Assembly: GCA_022013615.1 (NCBI GenBank)
Contig: JAKLQB010000819.1
Location: 1-10,583, forward strand
Reading direction: 5' to 3'
DNA length: 10,583 nt
Source of the DNA: Desulfobacterales bacterium
GTDB lineage: Bacteria > Desulfobacterota > DSM-4660 > Desulfatiglandales > Desulfatiglandaceae
Shown: in pieces, positions 1 to 6,105 of the stretch
Position numbering within the stretch: position 1 is the first letter of the stretch
How the letters are laid out: each line of letters begins with the position of its first letter
Notes under the pieces: generated by a model
Database searches by the model: none
The model's input: the letters and a program-made list of their open reading frames with translations, nothing else
What the model was told of the DNA's origin: nothing
Position numbers and translations under genes: made by a program

Positions 1-322
1 CGCTGTAATTATTCTGAAAAAGAGAAAGTGGATACTTTACCCATATAGCATTTTCCATGCCAAGGTTTGGGCTTCGTTCATCTTTGTTTTATCAATAATC
101 CCGCTACATAACTGTCTGACAAATTTTTCGGATGTTAATCAAGTCGAGCAATCAACCTCTTGCTTTTTCGCGGGACTATAGATAAAACCCTATTTAGATA
201 TCTGAAACTTGAAGACATCACATTTTACAACCTTTCTGTATATCATTACAATTTAAATGATAAACAGAACTGTATAATCACTGGTTACATTTTAATTCAA
301 CTTTGTAATTGAATTCGCAGGG
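1..322. other. Left-edge intergenic region
   Basis: No gene can be supported here. It is AT-rich. On the minus strand a short open stretch of about 35 codons ends in TAA near position 40 and reads like protein (it includes MNEAQTLAWKMLYG), but it has no clear start and is too short to call. A possible -10 box lies near the right end. The short inverted repeat ATTCAA/TTGAAT just before position 316 might belong to a degraded recombination site, but its arms do not fold like the two clear attC sites downstream. Confidence 0.5.
273..278 (+). promoter_or_regulatory. Candidate -10 box upstream of the DUF4238 gene
   Basis: A perfect TATAAT lies 53 bases before the proposed CTG start at 332. No good -35 hexamer is visible 16 to 18 bases upstream, so this rests on one hexamer in AT-rich DNA. 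Cassette genes are often read from outside the cassette, but some carry their own promoter. Confidence 0.25.
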
Positions 323-323
323 G

Positions 324-1360
324 TTAGAAAACTGGAAAACACAAAGAAACGACATCATTATCTTCCAGAGACATATTTAAAAGGTTTTACAGATTCGTCC
401 TCTGAAAGCCTATGGGTCTATTTAAAAGACTCTCCAATTGTTCGTAAATCAACACCTCGAAACGAAGGATGTCAAAAATACTATTATGCTTTTTATGATG
501 CAGAAGGCAGTAGACATACAAATACTATAGAGGATTTTTTTTCGGATATTGAATATAAATTTAGTAATATTTTAATAAAAATCCATGATTGGGTAAAATT
601 ATCAGATCAAGACAGAGTCAATCTCGCTGTTTTCATCGCATTCATGCAAACTCGCGGGCCTTGGTTTCGTAGTGAAATTGACAGAATGGCTGCCGAACAT
701 ATTAAAAAAGTAGGGCTGGAGAATGCAAAAAAAGATTTTAAGTCATCTCTTGATACTATGAGTAAAATCATAGGAATTGAGCCTAAAATACTGGATGACG
801 ATTTTTTAAATCTTATTTTATCAAGAGGATCTGTTTTTAGCCTCACCCAGGTCTTCGACGCAGCCTATAATTTTTACAAACAACTTTTAGAATTTAAATG
901 GAGGTTTTTAATCTCAAACACAGAGCTTAAATATATTACATCAGACAATCCTATTTATTACTATTCTGAAAATGATCAGAATACTATTCAAGGAGATAGG
1001 ATATTAAATAAAAATGTTGAAATGACGTTTCCTTTATCAAAAAAAGTTTCATTTTTAGCAATGAGAGAAGAATTACAAGAGGGCTATGGTGACGCAAATG
1101 GCCAAAGCATAAAAGCAATAAATAAGCGTACAGTTTGGGGTGCGAAGAGCAATATTTATGCCTCATTTAACGACAAAACATTTTTGTCCTTTGTTCAAAA
1201 AAATCAAAACATCAGACCTTATATGGTCATGGTTTCAAATAAAATGAATCATTAATGGGAAGTATTGAAATGTAACAATTTGTTTCAGCAGATAGCCAGG
1301 GCTGGGCGGGCCGTTCAAGTCGGAATATCCGTATTGCCCTGTCTACTGCTGAACAATCCG
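324..1360 (+). mobile_element. Probable integron gene cassette 1 (DUF4238 cassette)
   Basis: The right boundary is the G/TT cut point inside the R' core GTTATGC of the attC at 1270-1366. The left boundary is tentative: GTTAGAA at 323-329 resembles a core site GTTRRRY except for its last base, and the gene starts 8 bases after the cut point, which is the usual compact cassette layout. One gene in plus orientation with an attC 14 bases past its stop is the standard cassette design. No convincing upstream attC arm was found, so the left end could be wrong. Confidence 0.5.
332..1255 (+). CDS. DUF4238 family protein, CTG start
   Basis: The product is about 307 residues. The N-terminus contains KRHHYLPETYLKGFTD at residues 6-21, which matches the signature opening of DUF4238 proteins (a His-Tyr-x-Pro-x-x-Tyr/Phe-Leu-x-x-Phe block). 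Later family-like blocks are FMQTRGPWFRSEI (residue 103 onward), TSDNPIYYYS and the FPLSKKVSFLA segment. The first ATG, at 644, would remove the signature block, so the gene must start earlier. The in-frame stop at 293-295 leaves CTG 332 as the best start, 8 bases after an AGGGG Shine-Dalgarno-like run at 319-323. An ATG-to-CTG change that weakens expression is also possible. The family has no settled biochemical role, and nothing here reveals one. The gene fills a probable integron cassette and is AT-rich, consistent with acquired DNA. Confidence 0.8.
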   Translation: MENTKKRHHYLPETYLKGFTDSSSESLWVYLKDSPIVRKSTPRNEGCQKYYYAFYDAEGSRHTNTIEDFFSDIEYKFSNILIKIHDWVKLSDQDRVNLAVFIAFMQTRGPWFRSEIDRMAAEHIKKVGLENAKKDFKSSLDTMSKIIGIEPKILDDDFLNLILSRGSVFSLTQVFDAAYNFYKQLLEFKWRFLISNTELKYITSDNPIYYYSENDQNTIQGDRILNKNVEMTFPLSKKVSFLAMREELQEGYGDANGQSIKAINKRTVWGAKSNIYASFNDKTFLSFVQKNQNIRPYMVMVSNKMNH

Positions 1361-1366
1361 TTATGC
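1270..1366 (+). repeat. attC recombination site 1 (97 bp)
   Basis: Outer cores are ATGTAAC (1270-1276, R'') and GTTATGC (1360-1366, R'). Between them the left arm TTGTTTCAGCAG (1280-1291) pairs with the right arm CTGCTGAACAA (1346-1356) apart from one unpaired T. The stem continues as TAGCCAGGGC against GCCCTGTCTA with one mismatch, and one unpaired A separates the two blocks. Extrahelical bases and unequal arms are hallmarks of folded attC sites recognised by integron integrases. The apical segment of about 33 bases contains a smaller CGG/CCG stem. The site lies between the stop of one gene and the start of the next, both on the plus strand. Confidence 0.82.
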
Positions 1367-1905
1367 TTTGGTGATTAACAATGGCTGATCCAACAAACTG
1401 TAGTAAAGACTGGGTTGATGTTTTAACAGCTTTAATAACGCCTACTATAGCGATTGCAGGTATCGCCATAGCGGTCTTTCAGTGGAGGCTTAGCAAGGTA
1501 AGATACAAGCATGAATTGTTCGATAAACGATGGGAACAATTTTCCGCAATTCGAGATTTTATTGGCAAAGCTCGCACAAAAGGAAAAGTAAGTCGGGATG
1601 ATGAATATGATTTCATGATCGCCACGCGCGGATGCGAATTCTTATTCGATGATGATATCAAAACCCTTGTTGAGGACGTTCTTAAGAAGGCTGTATATTT
1701 GAATACGTTACAGGAAGAATTAGAAGGTTTAAAAGAGCCTGAAGAGCGTAAGAGAAATGTTGCACACCAGAGAGAAACAAGGGACTGGTTTGAAGAACAA
1801 ACAAGCGGACTGGGACAACGTTTCAAGAAATTTCTCCGGCTTTAATGGGACCGCATAACCACCGTGTCCAAGGGACGGCGAGGAGCATGCCGCCCGTGAC
1901 GCGGG
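1361..1905 (+). mobile_element. Integron gene cassette 2 (545 bp)
   Basis: The cassette is bounded by the cut points G/TTATGC of attC 1 and G/TTAGTG of attC 2. It holds a single plus-strand gene that starts 20 bases after the left boundary and stops 7 bases before attC 2. The compact single-gene layout and the attC at its 3' end fit a complete cassette. The two attC sites differ in length (97 and 59 bases) and sequence, as in environmental or chromosomal arrays that gather cassettes from different sources. Confidence 0.75.
1381..1845 (+). CDS. Small single-pass membrane protein of unknown function (cassette gene)
   Basis: The product is 154 residues. A short acidic N-terminus is followed by one predicted membrane segment at about residues 12-34 (VDVLTALITPTIAIAGIAIA and the next few residues). 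A charged cytoplasmic-looking part rich in Arg, Lys and Glu follows, including HELFDKRWEQFSAIRDFI near residues 45-62 and a probable coiled coil at about 100-140. Proteins with this plan (one membrane helix ending in QWR, then a K/R-x-x-HELFDKR block) recur as hypothetical proteins in Gram-negative genomes; I know no proven function. The ATG at 1381 is the natural start. No strong Shine-Dalgarno precedes it, which is common for cassette genes. It is the sole gene of the cassette between the two attC sites. Confidence 0.75.
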   Translation: MADPTNCSKDWVDVLTALITPTIAIAGIAIAVFQWRLSKVRYKHELFDKRWEQFSAIRDFIGKARTKGKVSRDDEYDFMIATRGCEFLFDDDIKTLVEDVLKKAVYLNTLQEELEGLKEPEERKRNVAHQRETRDWFEEQTSGLGQRFKKFLRL

Positions 1906-1911
1906 TTAGTG
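1853..1911 (+). repeat. attC recombination site 2 (59 bp)
   Basis: R'' is GCATAAC (1853-1859) and R' is GTTAGTG (1905-1911). Inside, CCGTGTC (1862-1868) pairs with GACGCGG (1898-1904) with one G-T wobble. After an unpaired segment, GGGACGG (1872-1878) pairs with CCGCCC (1890-1895) around an unpaired A. At 59 bases it has the classic short 59-base-element size, and it follows the preceding stop codon by 7 bases. Its GC-rich stem contrasts with the AT-rich DNA after 1912. Confidence 0.8.
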
Positions 1912-2152
1912 CCAACTTTCAACTACTGCTATGCTATGAAAGAATTGGAAGGCTGAAAAAGTTTAGTATTGTATTTGAATACTTAAATAAAATCGGATAG
2001 CATCCTTTAAAAGAATGTGGCACGTTATCATCAAAATACCTATTAACGAGAAATTCCGCAGAATTCAAAAAAATATTCCACTATACAGAAATCTTTCTGC
2101 ATGATAATCGTTGAATCAAGCTTTATATCTCAATGAAATGAGAGGTCTTGGA
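1912..2152. other. Gap between attC 2 and the RcsF-like gene
   Basis: About 240 AT-rich bases without a supportable gene. If the RcsF-like gene were a third cassette its leader would be unusually long, and no attC follows it. The array therefore most likely ends at attC 2 or is eroded beyond it. Confidence 0.4.
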
Positions 2153-2539
2153 ATGAGAAAATGTAAAATGATTTTGTCAATAATGATTTTGTCAATTCTG
2201 GCCTTGTCTATTTCATGTGTAACAAATCCTGATATTCGTCAGCTGTCTCCAGAGACTAGGGCGCGTGCAGGGAAGATTATGGTTTACAAAGGTTTTAGTA
2301 TCCCTGAAGACAAATACCAAGTAATTGGCTATATTGAAGGAATTTCTTGTAAAGGTACATATTACTCAAACAAAGTGGTGAACGAACAAGAAGCAATAAA
2401 TGGCCTCAGGATAAAAGCAGCGCAATTAGGAGCCGATGCGGTTATAAACGTCGTATGTCAATACAAAGGGTGGGGCTTTAGCAACTGTGTCCAGTCAATT
2501 TTATGTGTTGGTGATGCTATACGAATTAAGAAAGAATAG
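2153..2539 (+). CDS. RcsF-like outer-membrane lipoprotein
   Basis: The product is 128 residues from the ATG at 2153, which has AGAGG at 2142-2146 upstream; in-frame starts further upstream (TTG 2111, ATG 2138) lack such a site. The N-terminus MRKCKMILSIMILSILALSI, followed by Ser and Cys22, looks like a lipoprotein signal peptide, although the residues before the Cys are not a perfect lipobox. The C-terminal domain has the RcsF pattern: Cys66, an AAQLGADAV helix/strand block, then Cys102, Cys112 and Cys118 ending in CVGDAIRI. Enterobacterial RcsF has four cysteines at spacings of about 35, 9 and 6; here they are 36, 10 and 6, so the two nested disulfides are probably kept. RcsF senses envelope stress for the Rcs phosphorelay. 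No Rcs partner is nearby, so only the fold is supported. Confidence 0.7.
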   Translation: MRKCKMILSIMILSILALSISCVTNPDIRQLSPETRARAGKIMVYKGFSIPEDKYQVIGYIEGISCKGTYYSNKVVNEQEAINGLRIKAAQLGADAVINVVCQYKGWGFSNCVQSILCVGDAIRIKKE

Positions 2540-2683
2540 GACAGCACTGAACAATTTTGCTATTAGTTTACACTAAAAATAAGTATCGTATTAGAAACCT
2601 TCACTTTGAAAAGCTGCCTTTTTTAGTTTATGCTACCAATATTGGGGTGGGTATATCTGCTATGTATCACAGACCACATAAAG

Positions 2684-2699
2684 CGTTTGATATCAAACG
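2684..2699. repeat. Perfect 16-bp palindrome
   Basis: CGTTTGATATCAAACG reads identically on both strands with no spacer. Its size fits a dimeric regulator's operator, but it is nearly 500 bases from the next start codon and no regulator gene is adjacent. Confidence 0.5.
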
Positions 2700-2758
2700 G
2701 ATATCCCAACAATGTATGCTTTAATATAGGCACTCGAATCAAACTGACGTACCACAAT

Positions 2759-2772
2759 ATCTTGTACAAGAT
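2759..2772. repeat. Perfect 14-bp palindrome inside a larger inverted repeat
   Basis: ATCTTGTACAAGAT is a perfect palindrome. Its right edge overlaps GATTCGA (2770-2776), which pairs with TCGAATC at 2734-2740, giving two alternative foldings. Confidence 0.45.
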
Positions 2773-3070
2773 TCGATAATTGAAATTACACCAAGAAGTC
2801 AAACATAACTATGACACTGGAATCCCGGCATTTTGAAGTATTGTGATGGTAATAATAAGAAAACCTGGTGCCTTGAAAATTAAGGTTACGATAATTATTC
2901 AAAGTCCCACCTTCCCTAGAAAAATATCGGATAGAGCATCTAATCAAAACCGTACAATGTTACAGATATCTGTATGACAGCAATTTCAAATCCGGCTTGA
3001 AGATATCACAAGGCCAGCCATAGTTCTGATATTGGCAACCCTTGACAAACAACCCGAGTCTTAGGTAACA

Positions 3071-3132
3071 CTTAAAACAACTTTAAGCTGGCTTTGAGAT
3101 GCCTAAAACAAGCATTATTCTTTTCAGGCATC
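3071..3132 (+). promoter_or_regulatory. Two consecutive hairpins upstream of the QueG-like gene
   Basis: The first is CTTAAA (3071-3076) with TTTAAG (3082-3087) and a 5-base loop. The second is GATGCCT (3098-3104) with AGGCATC (3126-3132), extended inward by A/T pairs past one A-C mismatch. Neither is followed by a T-run, so they are not ordinary terminators. They end 46 bases before the start codon and could be leader structure or chance. Confidence 0.3.
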
Positions 3133-3178
3133 GTTATCGGGTATAAGGAATAGCCTGCAGTACTTTAGAGCGCGTGCC

Positions 3179-4006
3179 ATGGCAAAGCATAGAGAAAATA
3201 ACTTAAGCACACAGATTGTCGAGAAAGCCAAAGAATTCGGGGCGTGTTTGGCTGGAATTGCAAGTGTGGAAGATCTCAAAGAATCCCCTTCTCATATAAT
3301 ATATGGAAAACTTGAAAAACATGAAGGCGTAGGTACCAAGAAAACCGGGAAAATAATACCCGGTCAAGTTTCGTGGCCTGAAAATGCCAGATCCGCAATC
3401 GTCATTGCCGTTGAACACCCGGAGGAAAGGCCGGAACTTGATTGGTGGAAGGATGGGTATAGTGGGGGCACGATCGGCAACCGGCTTCTCATGTCCATCA
3501 GTGATAAAGTCTCTGAGTGGTTGCAAGAAGAAAAAGGGATCAGGACAAATAAACTGCCCTATCACATCGAGCACGGTGGAATTTTCCTAAAGGATGCAGC
3601 CGTAATGGCCGGGTTGGGATGCATTGGCAAAAACAACCTTTTGGTGACCCCGGCATTTGGCCCGAGGGTTCGTCTCCGCGCCATGCTCACGGATCGGGTC
3701 TTGGAGGGGGTCGGCCCTATTGATTTCGATCCCTGTGAAGATTGCAATATGCCCTGTAAAAAGGCCTGTCCCCAGGAAGCGTTTCAGAGCAAAATTTATT
3801 CGGAAAAAGACTTTGGTATTGACAGGCTACCAGCCAGAATTGGTGTCTACAGCAGACATCGCTGCAATATCCAGATGGAATTGGATATCGATAACTGCGA
3901 AAAAACAAGAGTTGAAGGCCGGGATGAGCCGGCAAAGTTGGTCCGGTACTGCCGACTCTGTGAATTGACATGCCCGATTGCAGTCACTGTTTCTGAAGCC
4001 GAATAG
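3179..4006 (+). CDS. QueG-like double [4Fe-4S] cluster protein (epoxyqueuosine reductase-related)
   Basis: The product is 275 residues. The segment GIFLKDAAVMAGLGCIGKNN and the following LLVTPAFGPRVRLRAMLTD (about residues 134-172) is the core typical of epoxyqueuosine reductase and related proteins. Cysteines lie at C186-x2-C189-x3-C193-x3-C197-Pro, C229, C240, and C258-x2-C261-x3-C265-Pro, the arrangement for two [4Fe-4S] clusters. True QueG is about 350-380 residues, binds cobalamin and has C-terminal HEAT-like repeats for tRNA; here the protein ends 10 residues after the last cysteine. It is therefore better read as a QueG-related reductase of unknown substrate. The start ATG 3179 lacks a good Shine-Dalgarno, but the N-terminus STQIVEKAKEFGACLAGIAS matches the family's opening helix. 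A small gene follows after 16 bases, probably in the same transcript. Confidence 0.8.
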   Translation: MAKHRENNLSTQIVEKAKEFGACLAGIASVEDLKESPSHIIYGKLEKHEGVGTKKTGKIIPGQVSWPENARSAIVIAVEHPEERPELDWWKDGYSGGTIGNRLLMSISDKVSEWLQEEKGIRTNKLPYHIEHGGIFLKDAAVMAGLGCIGKNNLLVTPAFGPRVRLRAMLTDRVLEGVGPIDFDPCEDCNMPCKKACPQEAFQSKIYSEKDFGIDRLPARIGVYSRHRCNIQMELDIDNCEKTRVEGRDEPAKLVRYCRLCELTCPIAVTVSEAE

Positions 4007-4022
4007 CATAAGGAGGTATGTT

Positions 4023-4247
4023 ATGTCTTGCTACTTCAGGCACATGAAGGACGTTCTCGATGAGGCCGGAATTGAGGTTACCAGAGAGAACAAGAAGGAT
4101 ATAGACAGGATAATCCATGGTCTGGTTGACGTGGAGTATAAGAATTGCCCGCCCACGTGGAAGGCGGTCAAAGAGCATATCAAAGGGGATGACAGGGCAA
4201 GAAGCCGGTTTATCCAAAATCTCAAAAAGGAGCTAAAGGTCGTTTGA
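4023..4247 (+). CDS. Small conserved-looking protein of unknown function (74 aa)
   Basis: The ATG at 4023 follows a near-perfect AAGGAGG (4010-4016). A competing ATG at 4018 is out of frame and too close to that site. The product begins MSCYFRHMKDVLDEAGIEV, is rich in charged residues, contains Cys3 and a CPPTW motif (YKNCPPTWKAVKEHIKGDD), and appears mostly helical. There is no signal peptide or membrane segment. The gene lies 16 bases after the QueG-like gene on the same strand, so the two are probably co-transcribed, and the small protein may be a partner or accessory of the iron-sulfur protein. The sequence does not show its role. Its stop is only 6 bases from the end of the convergent gene at 4254. 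Confidence 0.8.
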   Translation: MSCYFRHMKDVLDEAGIEVTRENKKDIDRIIHGLVDVEYKNCPPTWKAVKEHIKGDDRARSRFIQNLKKELKVV

Positions 4248-4253
4248 TTTTTC

Positions 4254-4484
4254 TTACTCCACCTTGATTTTCGTCACCTTCTTTTTGTCCTTTTTTGAAG
4301 CTTTTTTCTCAAAGCCTTCTATCCTTTCATCAACCAGCGAACGGATAGCCTTTAAGAACTCAATGCGTGATTGGGACAGGTGTTTAACAAACTCGGATCT
4401 CTTTCCGGAGAGCTTTTCCAGATCCGAGAAAAACCTGCCCACGGGGCATACGAACACCTCATTTTCATTTTTTTCCTTGCCCAT
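4254..4484 (-). CDS. Small Lys-rich protein of unknown function linked to the ArsA-like ATPase (76 aa)
   Basis: The ATG at 4484 (minus strand) lies 7 bases after AAAGGAG, which fixes the start; the ATG two codons earlier abuts the ribosome site. The product has a short charged N-terminus, a FVCPVGRFFSDLEKLSGKRS segment (residues 11-30) and a helix-forming middle (EFVKHLSQSRIEFLKAIRSL). It ends in a strongly basic tail, KKASKKDKKKVTKIKVE. A single helical hairpin or coiled coil is likely. It overlaps the 3' end of the ATPase gene by 20 bases in another frame, indicating translational coupling and a shared job. I do not recognise a named family. Confidence 0.78.
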   Translation of the reverse strand: MGKEKNENEVFVCPVGRFFSDLEKLSGKRSEFVKHLSQSRIEFLKAIRSLVDERIEGFEKKASKKDKKKVTKIKVE

Positions 4485-5670
4485 GTTCATCTCCTTTAAA
4501 ATAGATAGACAAATGTTGGCCTTCCAGCCTGGCCTTGACCTTTTTAGAAGCAGCAACCTGCCTTGGAAGCAACAGATGCTTTTTAAAACCTCCCACCTTA
4601 ACAATTAATTCATCAGAGAACTTGTTAAGTTCAACATCCTGCTTAGTAATAAACGGAAGTTTAATGGTAAGCCGATACTCACCATTTTCTTTGATCAGAT
4701 TATAGGGCTCTCCTTTAAAGAACCTCTCCAGGGGATTCCTCCCACCATATATCTGATCGGCCAAAACCTCCAGGCGATCATAACCCAGCACTTCATCCTT
4801 GAAAAGTTTTACAGGAAAGATGGGAATGGGGCTGAAGTATTGTTCTGCCATTTCCATATACTTTCTTTGGCTTTTTCTCCAGTCCGTGAAATAGGCATCC
4901 TGTATATCATCGGGCAAAATTCTGTTCATTATTATAGCATCAATGCTCATTTTATACAGGCAGAAATACATGAAGGCCCGCTGGGTCTCTTTTAAAACAA
5001 TTTTTTCCGGATTGGTAACAAGTCTAACCGTAGTTATTTGTGGATTAACCAAGATTTCATCCACCCCTCTCAACCGCTCAAAGAGGTATTCAATTGCAGC
5101 AAAATAGTCATCGTCCGGCAAAGGAATATCGTAAATCCTTTTGGCCACAGGACGGACGTATTTGGCTATGGTTCGTTCCATCTTGAATATCTTCTTTATA
5201 TACCACTCCAATGTCGTTGGAATACTTATGAAACGAAGGGATTCACCCGTGGGGGCGCAATCAAGGATAATCACATCAAACTGTTTTTCCTGGACGAAAC
5301 GATTTATGTACAGGAGAAGGCTTACTTCCTCCATCCCCGGCAAAACGGCAAGTTCCTCGGCAAGGATTTCATCCAGGCCTGTAGTATTTAAAAGGTTGGA
5401 AATATATTTGTAGATGGTTCCCCAGTTTTGCTCTATTTCCTCCTGGATGTCCAGTTCCTGAATCCACAGATTTTTGCTGACCTTAATCGGCCTTCCTCTA
5501 TTCTGATCGAGCAAGCGTGTCTTTAGATCAAAAATATCCGAAAGACTGTGTGCCACGTCCAAAGACATGATCACGGTCCTTTGACCCATCTCAGCCGATT
5601 TAATCCCTGTAGCAGCGGCAATACTCGTTTTACCGACCCCGCCCTTTCCAGCAAAAAATATGATTCTCAA
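4465..5670 (-). CDS. ArsA/Get3-family ATPase with C-terminal Hsp20-like domain
   Basis: The product is 401 residues. A deviant Walker A motif GKGGVGKTS covers residues 8-16, with the signature Lys at position 9. Switch I is SLDVAHSLSD (residues 36-45), and switch II is DCAPTGESLR (residues 137-146), very close to the DTAPTGHTLR of ArsA/Get3. Residues about 330-395 (from YNLIKENGEYRLTIKLPF on) form the beta-sandwich known as the ArsA Hsp20-like domain. Only two cysteines (C138, C237) are present, so both the arsenite site of ArsA and the CxxC zinc site of Get3 are missing. There is no arsB, arsR or arsC nearby. A role in handling a hydrophobic or client protein is a reasonable inference, not shown. 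The start is TTG 5670, 6 bases after TAGGAG; no ATG fits, because the P-loop region begins at once. Confidence 0.87.
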   Translation of the reverse strand: MRIIFFAGKGGVGKTSIAAATGIKSAEMGQRTVIMSLDVAHSLSDIFDLKTRLLDQNRGRPIKVSKNLWIQELDIQEEIEQNWGTIYKYISNLLNTTGLDEILAEELAVLPGMEEVSLLLYINRFVQEKQFDVIILDCAPTGESLRFISIPTTLEWYIKKIFKMERTIAKYVRPVAKRIYDIPLPDDDYFAAIEYLFERLRGVDEILVNPQITTVRLVTNPEKIVLKETQRAFMYFCLYKMSIDAIIMNRILPDDIQDAYFTDWRKSQRKYMEMAEQYFSPIPIFPVKLFKDEVLGYDRLEVLADQIYGGRNPLERFFKGEPYNLIKENGEYRLTIKLPFITKQDVELNKFSDELIVKVGGFKKHLLLPRQVAASKKVKARLEGQHLSIYFKGDEHGQGKK

Positions 5671-5701
5671 CGCAAACTCCTAACCCGGATAAACCGGAAC
5701 C

Positions 5702-5796
5702 AATTTAGGAATTGTGAATTGAGGGATTAAGGAATTAAATATTGAATACTTCCGATTTTAAATTCCCCAATTCCTGAATCCCTAAGTTCCTAAATT
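5702..5796. repeat. Large AT-rich inverted repeat built of 7-8 base units
   Basis: Left arm 5702-5736 and right arm 5769-5796 pair almost fully: AATTTAGGAATT with AAGTTCCTAAATT, and AGGGATTAAGGAATT with AATTCCTGAATCCCT (14 of 15). An 8-base insertion sits in the left arm and the loop is about 32 bases. The left arm is also a degenerate tandem series in which each unit ends in ATT (ends at 5705, 5713, 5720, 5728, 5736, 5743). It begins 31 bases upstream of the ATPase start, so it would form a strong hairpin in that transcript's leader or shape its promoter. Confidence 0.7.
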
Positions 5797-6105
5797 AGAT
5801 CCTTGTCCAATTTTCATGCAAATTCATGTTATTTTAAAGGCTTAAGTTATTTTCCGGTAACTGCTTGATAAGTTCGGGTAGCATTAGAAAAAATCCCCCT
5901 CAATCCCCCTTTTTCAAAGGGGGGAAGCTAAAGGAATGCTCTTATTGCGCAGTTACATTTTTCGATAATAAATTATGAGGTCTGATATAATATACAATAG
6001 AGTGAAGCTCAGCGTCAAACTTAACAGGACCTACCCCAGGACGAGGTCATTTAAAGAGGTAATACGTTGAATGAATAGGACTTATTTGCTTATTTAATTT
6101 TCTGA
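5797..6105. other. Intergenic region between repeats
   Basis: No gene is supported. Apart from the C-run/G-run hairpin at 5905-5923 it shows only AT-rich DNA. TATAAT-like hexamers near 5985-5995 (GATATAATATAC) could be a -10 box but have no gene to serve. Confidence 0.35.
5905..5923. repeat. C-run/G-run hairpin
   Basis: CCCCCTTT (5905-5912) pairs perfectly with AAAGGGGG (5916-5923) across a TTC loop. The preceding AATCCCCCTC (5892-5901) repeats the C-run, so the right arm has two possible partners. Short elements of the pattern AATCCCCCTnAATCCCCCTTT are often dispersed in Desulfobacterota-type genomes (general knowledge, not tested). No T-run follows the stem on the plus strand, so it is not a typical terminator. 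Confidence 0.55.

Larger units (their letters stand above)
2540..3178. other. Long intergenic region with palindromes and hairpins
   Basis: No gene is supported in this 639-base AT-rich stretch on either strand. It contains two perfect palindromes (2684-2699 and 2759-2772), a 7-base inverted repeat TCGAATC (2734-2740)/GATTCGA (2770-2776) that encloses the second palindrome's left part, and two hairpins (3071-3087 and 3098-3132) ahead of the gene at 3179. A weak stem with a T-run at 2609-2623 could end transcription of the lipoprotein gene but is too weak to call. Confidence 0.4.

Noticed and set aside
100..160. attC site upstream of the DUF4238 gene (CATAAC ... GTTAATC)
   Set aside because: The arms do not pair as in the two clear sites, and it lies too far from the gene start.
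644..1255. DUF4238 gene starting at ATG 644
   Set aside because: This would drop the family's N-terminal signature, which is intact and in frame upstream.
2111..2152. Longer N-terminus of the lipoprotein from TTG 2111
   Set aside because: It would place 14 polar residues before the signal peptide and has no ribosome site; the ATG at 2153 has one.
3203..3574. Minus-strand reading frame opposite the QueG-like gene
   Set aside because: It is the antisense of a well-supported gene, with no domain pattern or ribosome site.
4465..5670. Arsenic-resistance ATPase ArsA
   Set aside because: It has a single ATPase domain, lacks the arsenite-binding cysteines, carries an Hsp20-like domain, and has no ars genes beside it.
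5702..5796. CRISPR-like repeat
   Set aside because: The units are 7-8 bases and degenerate, with no spacers.
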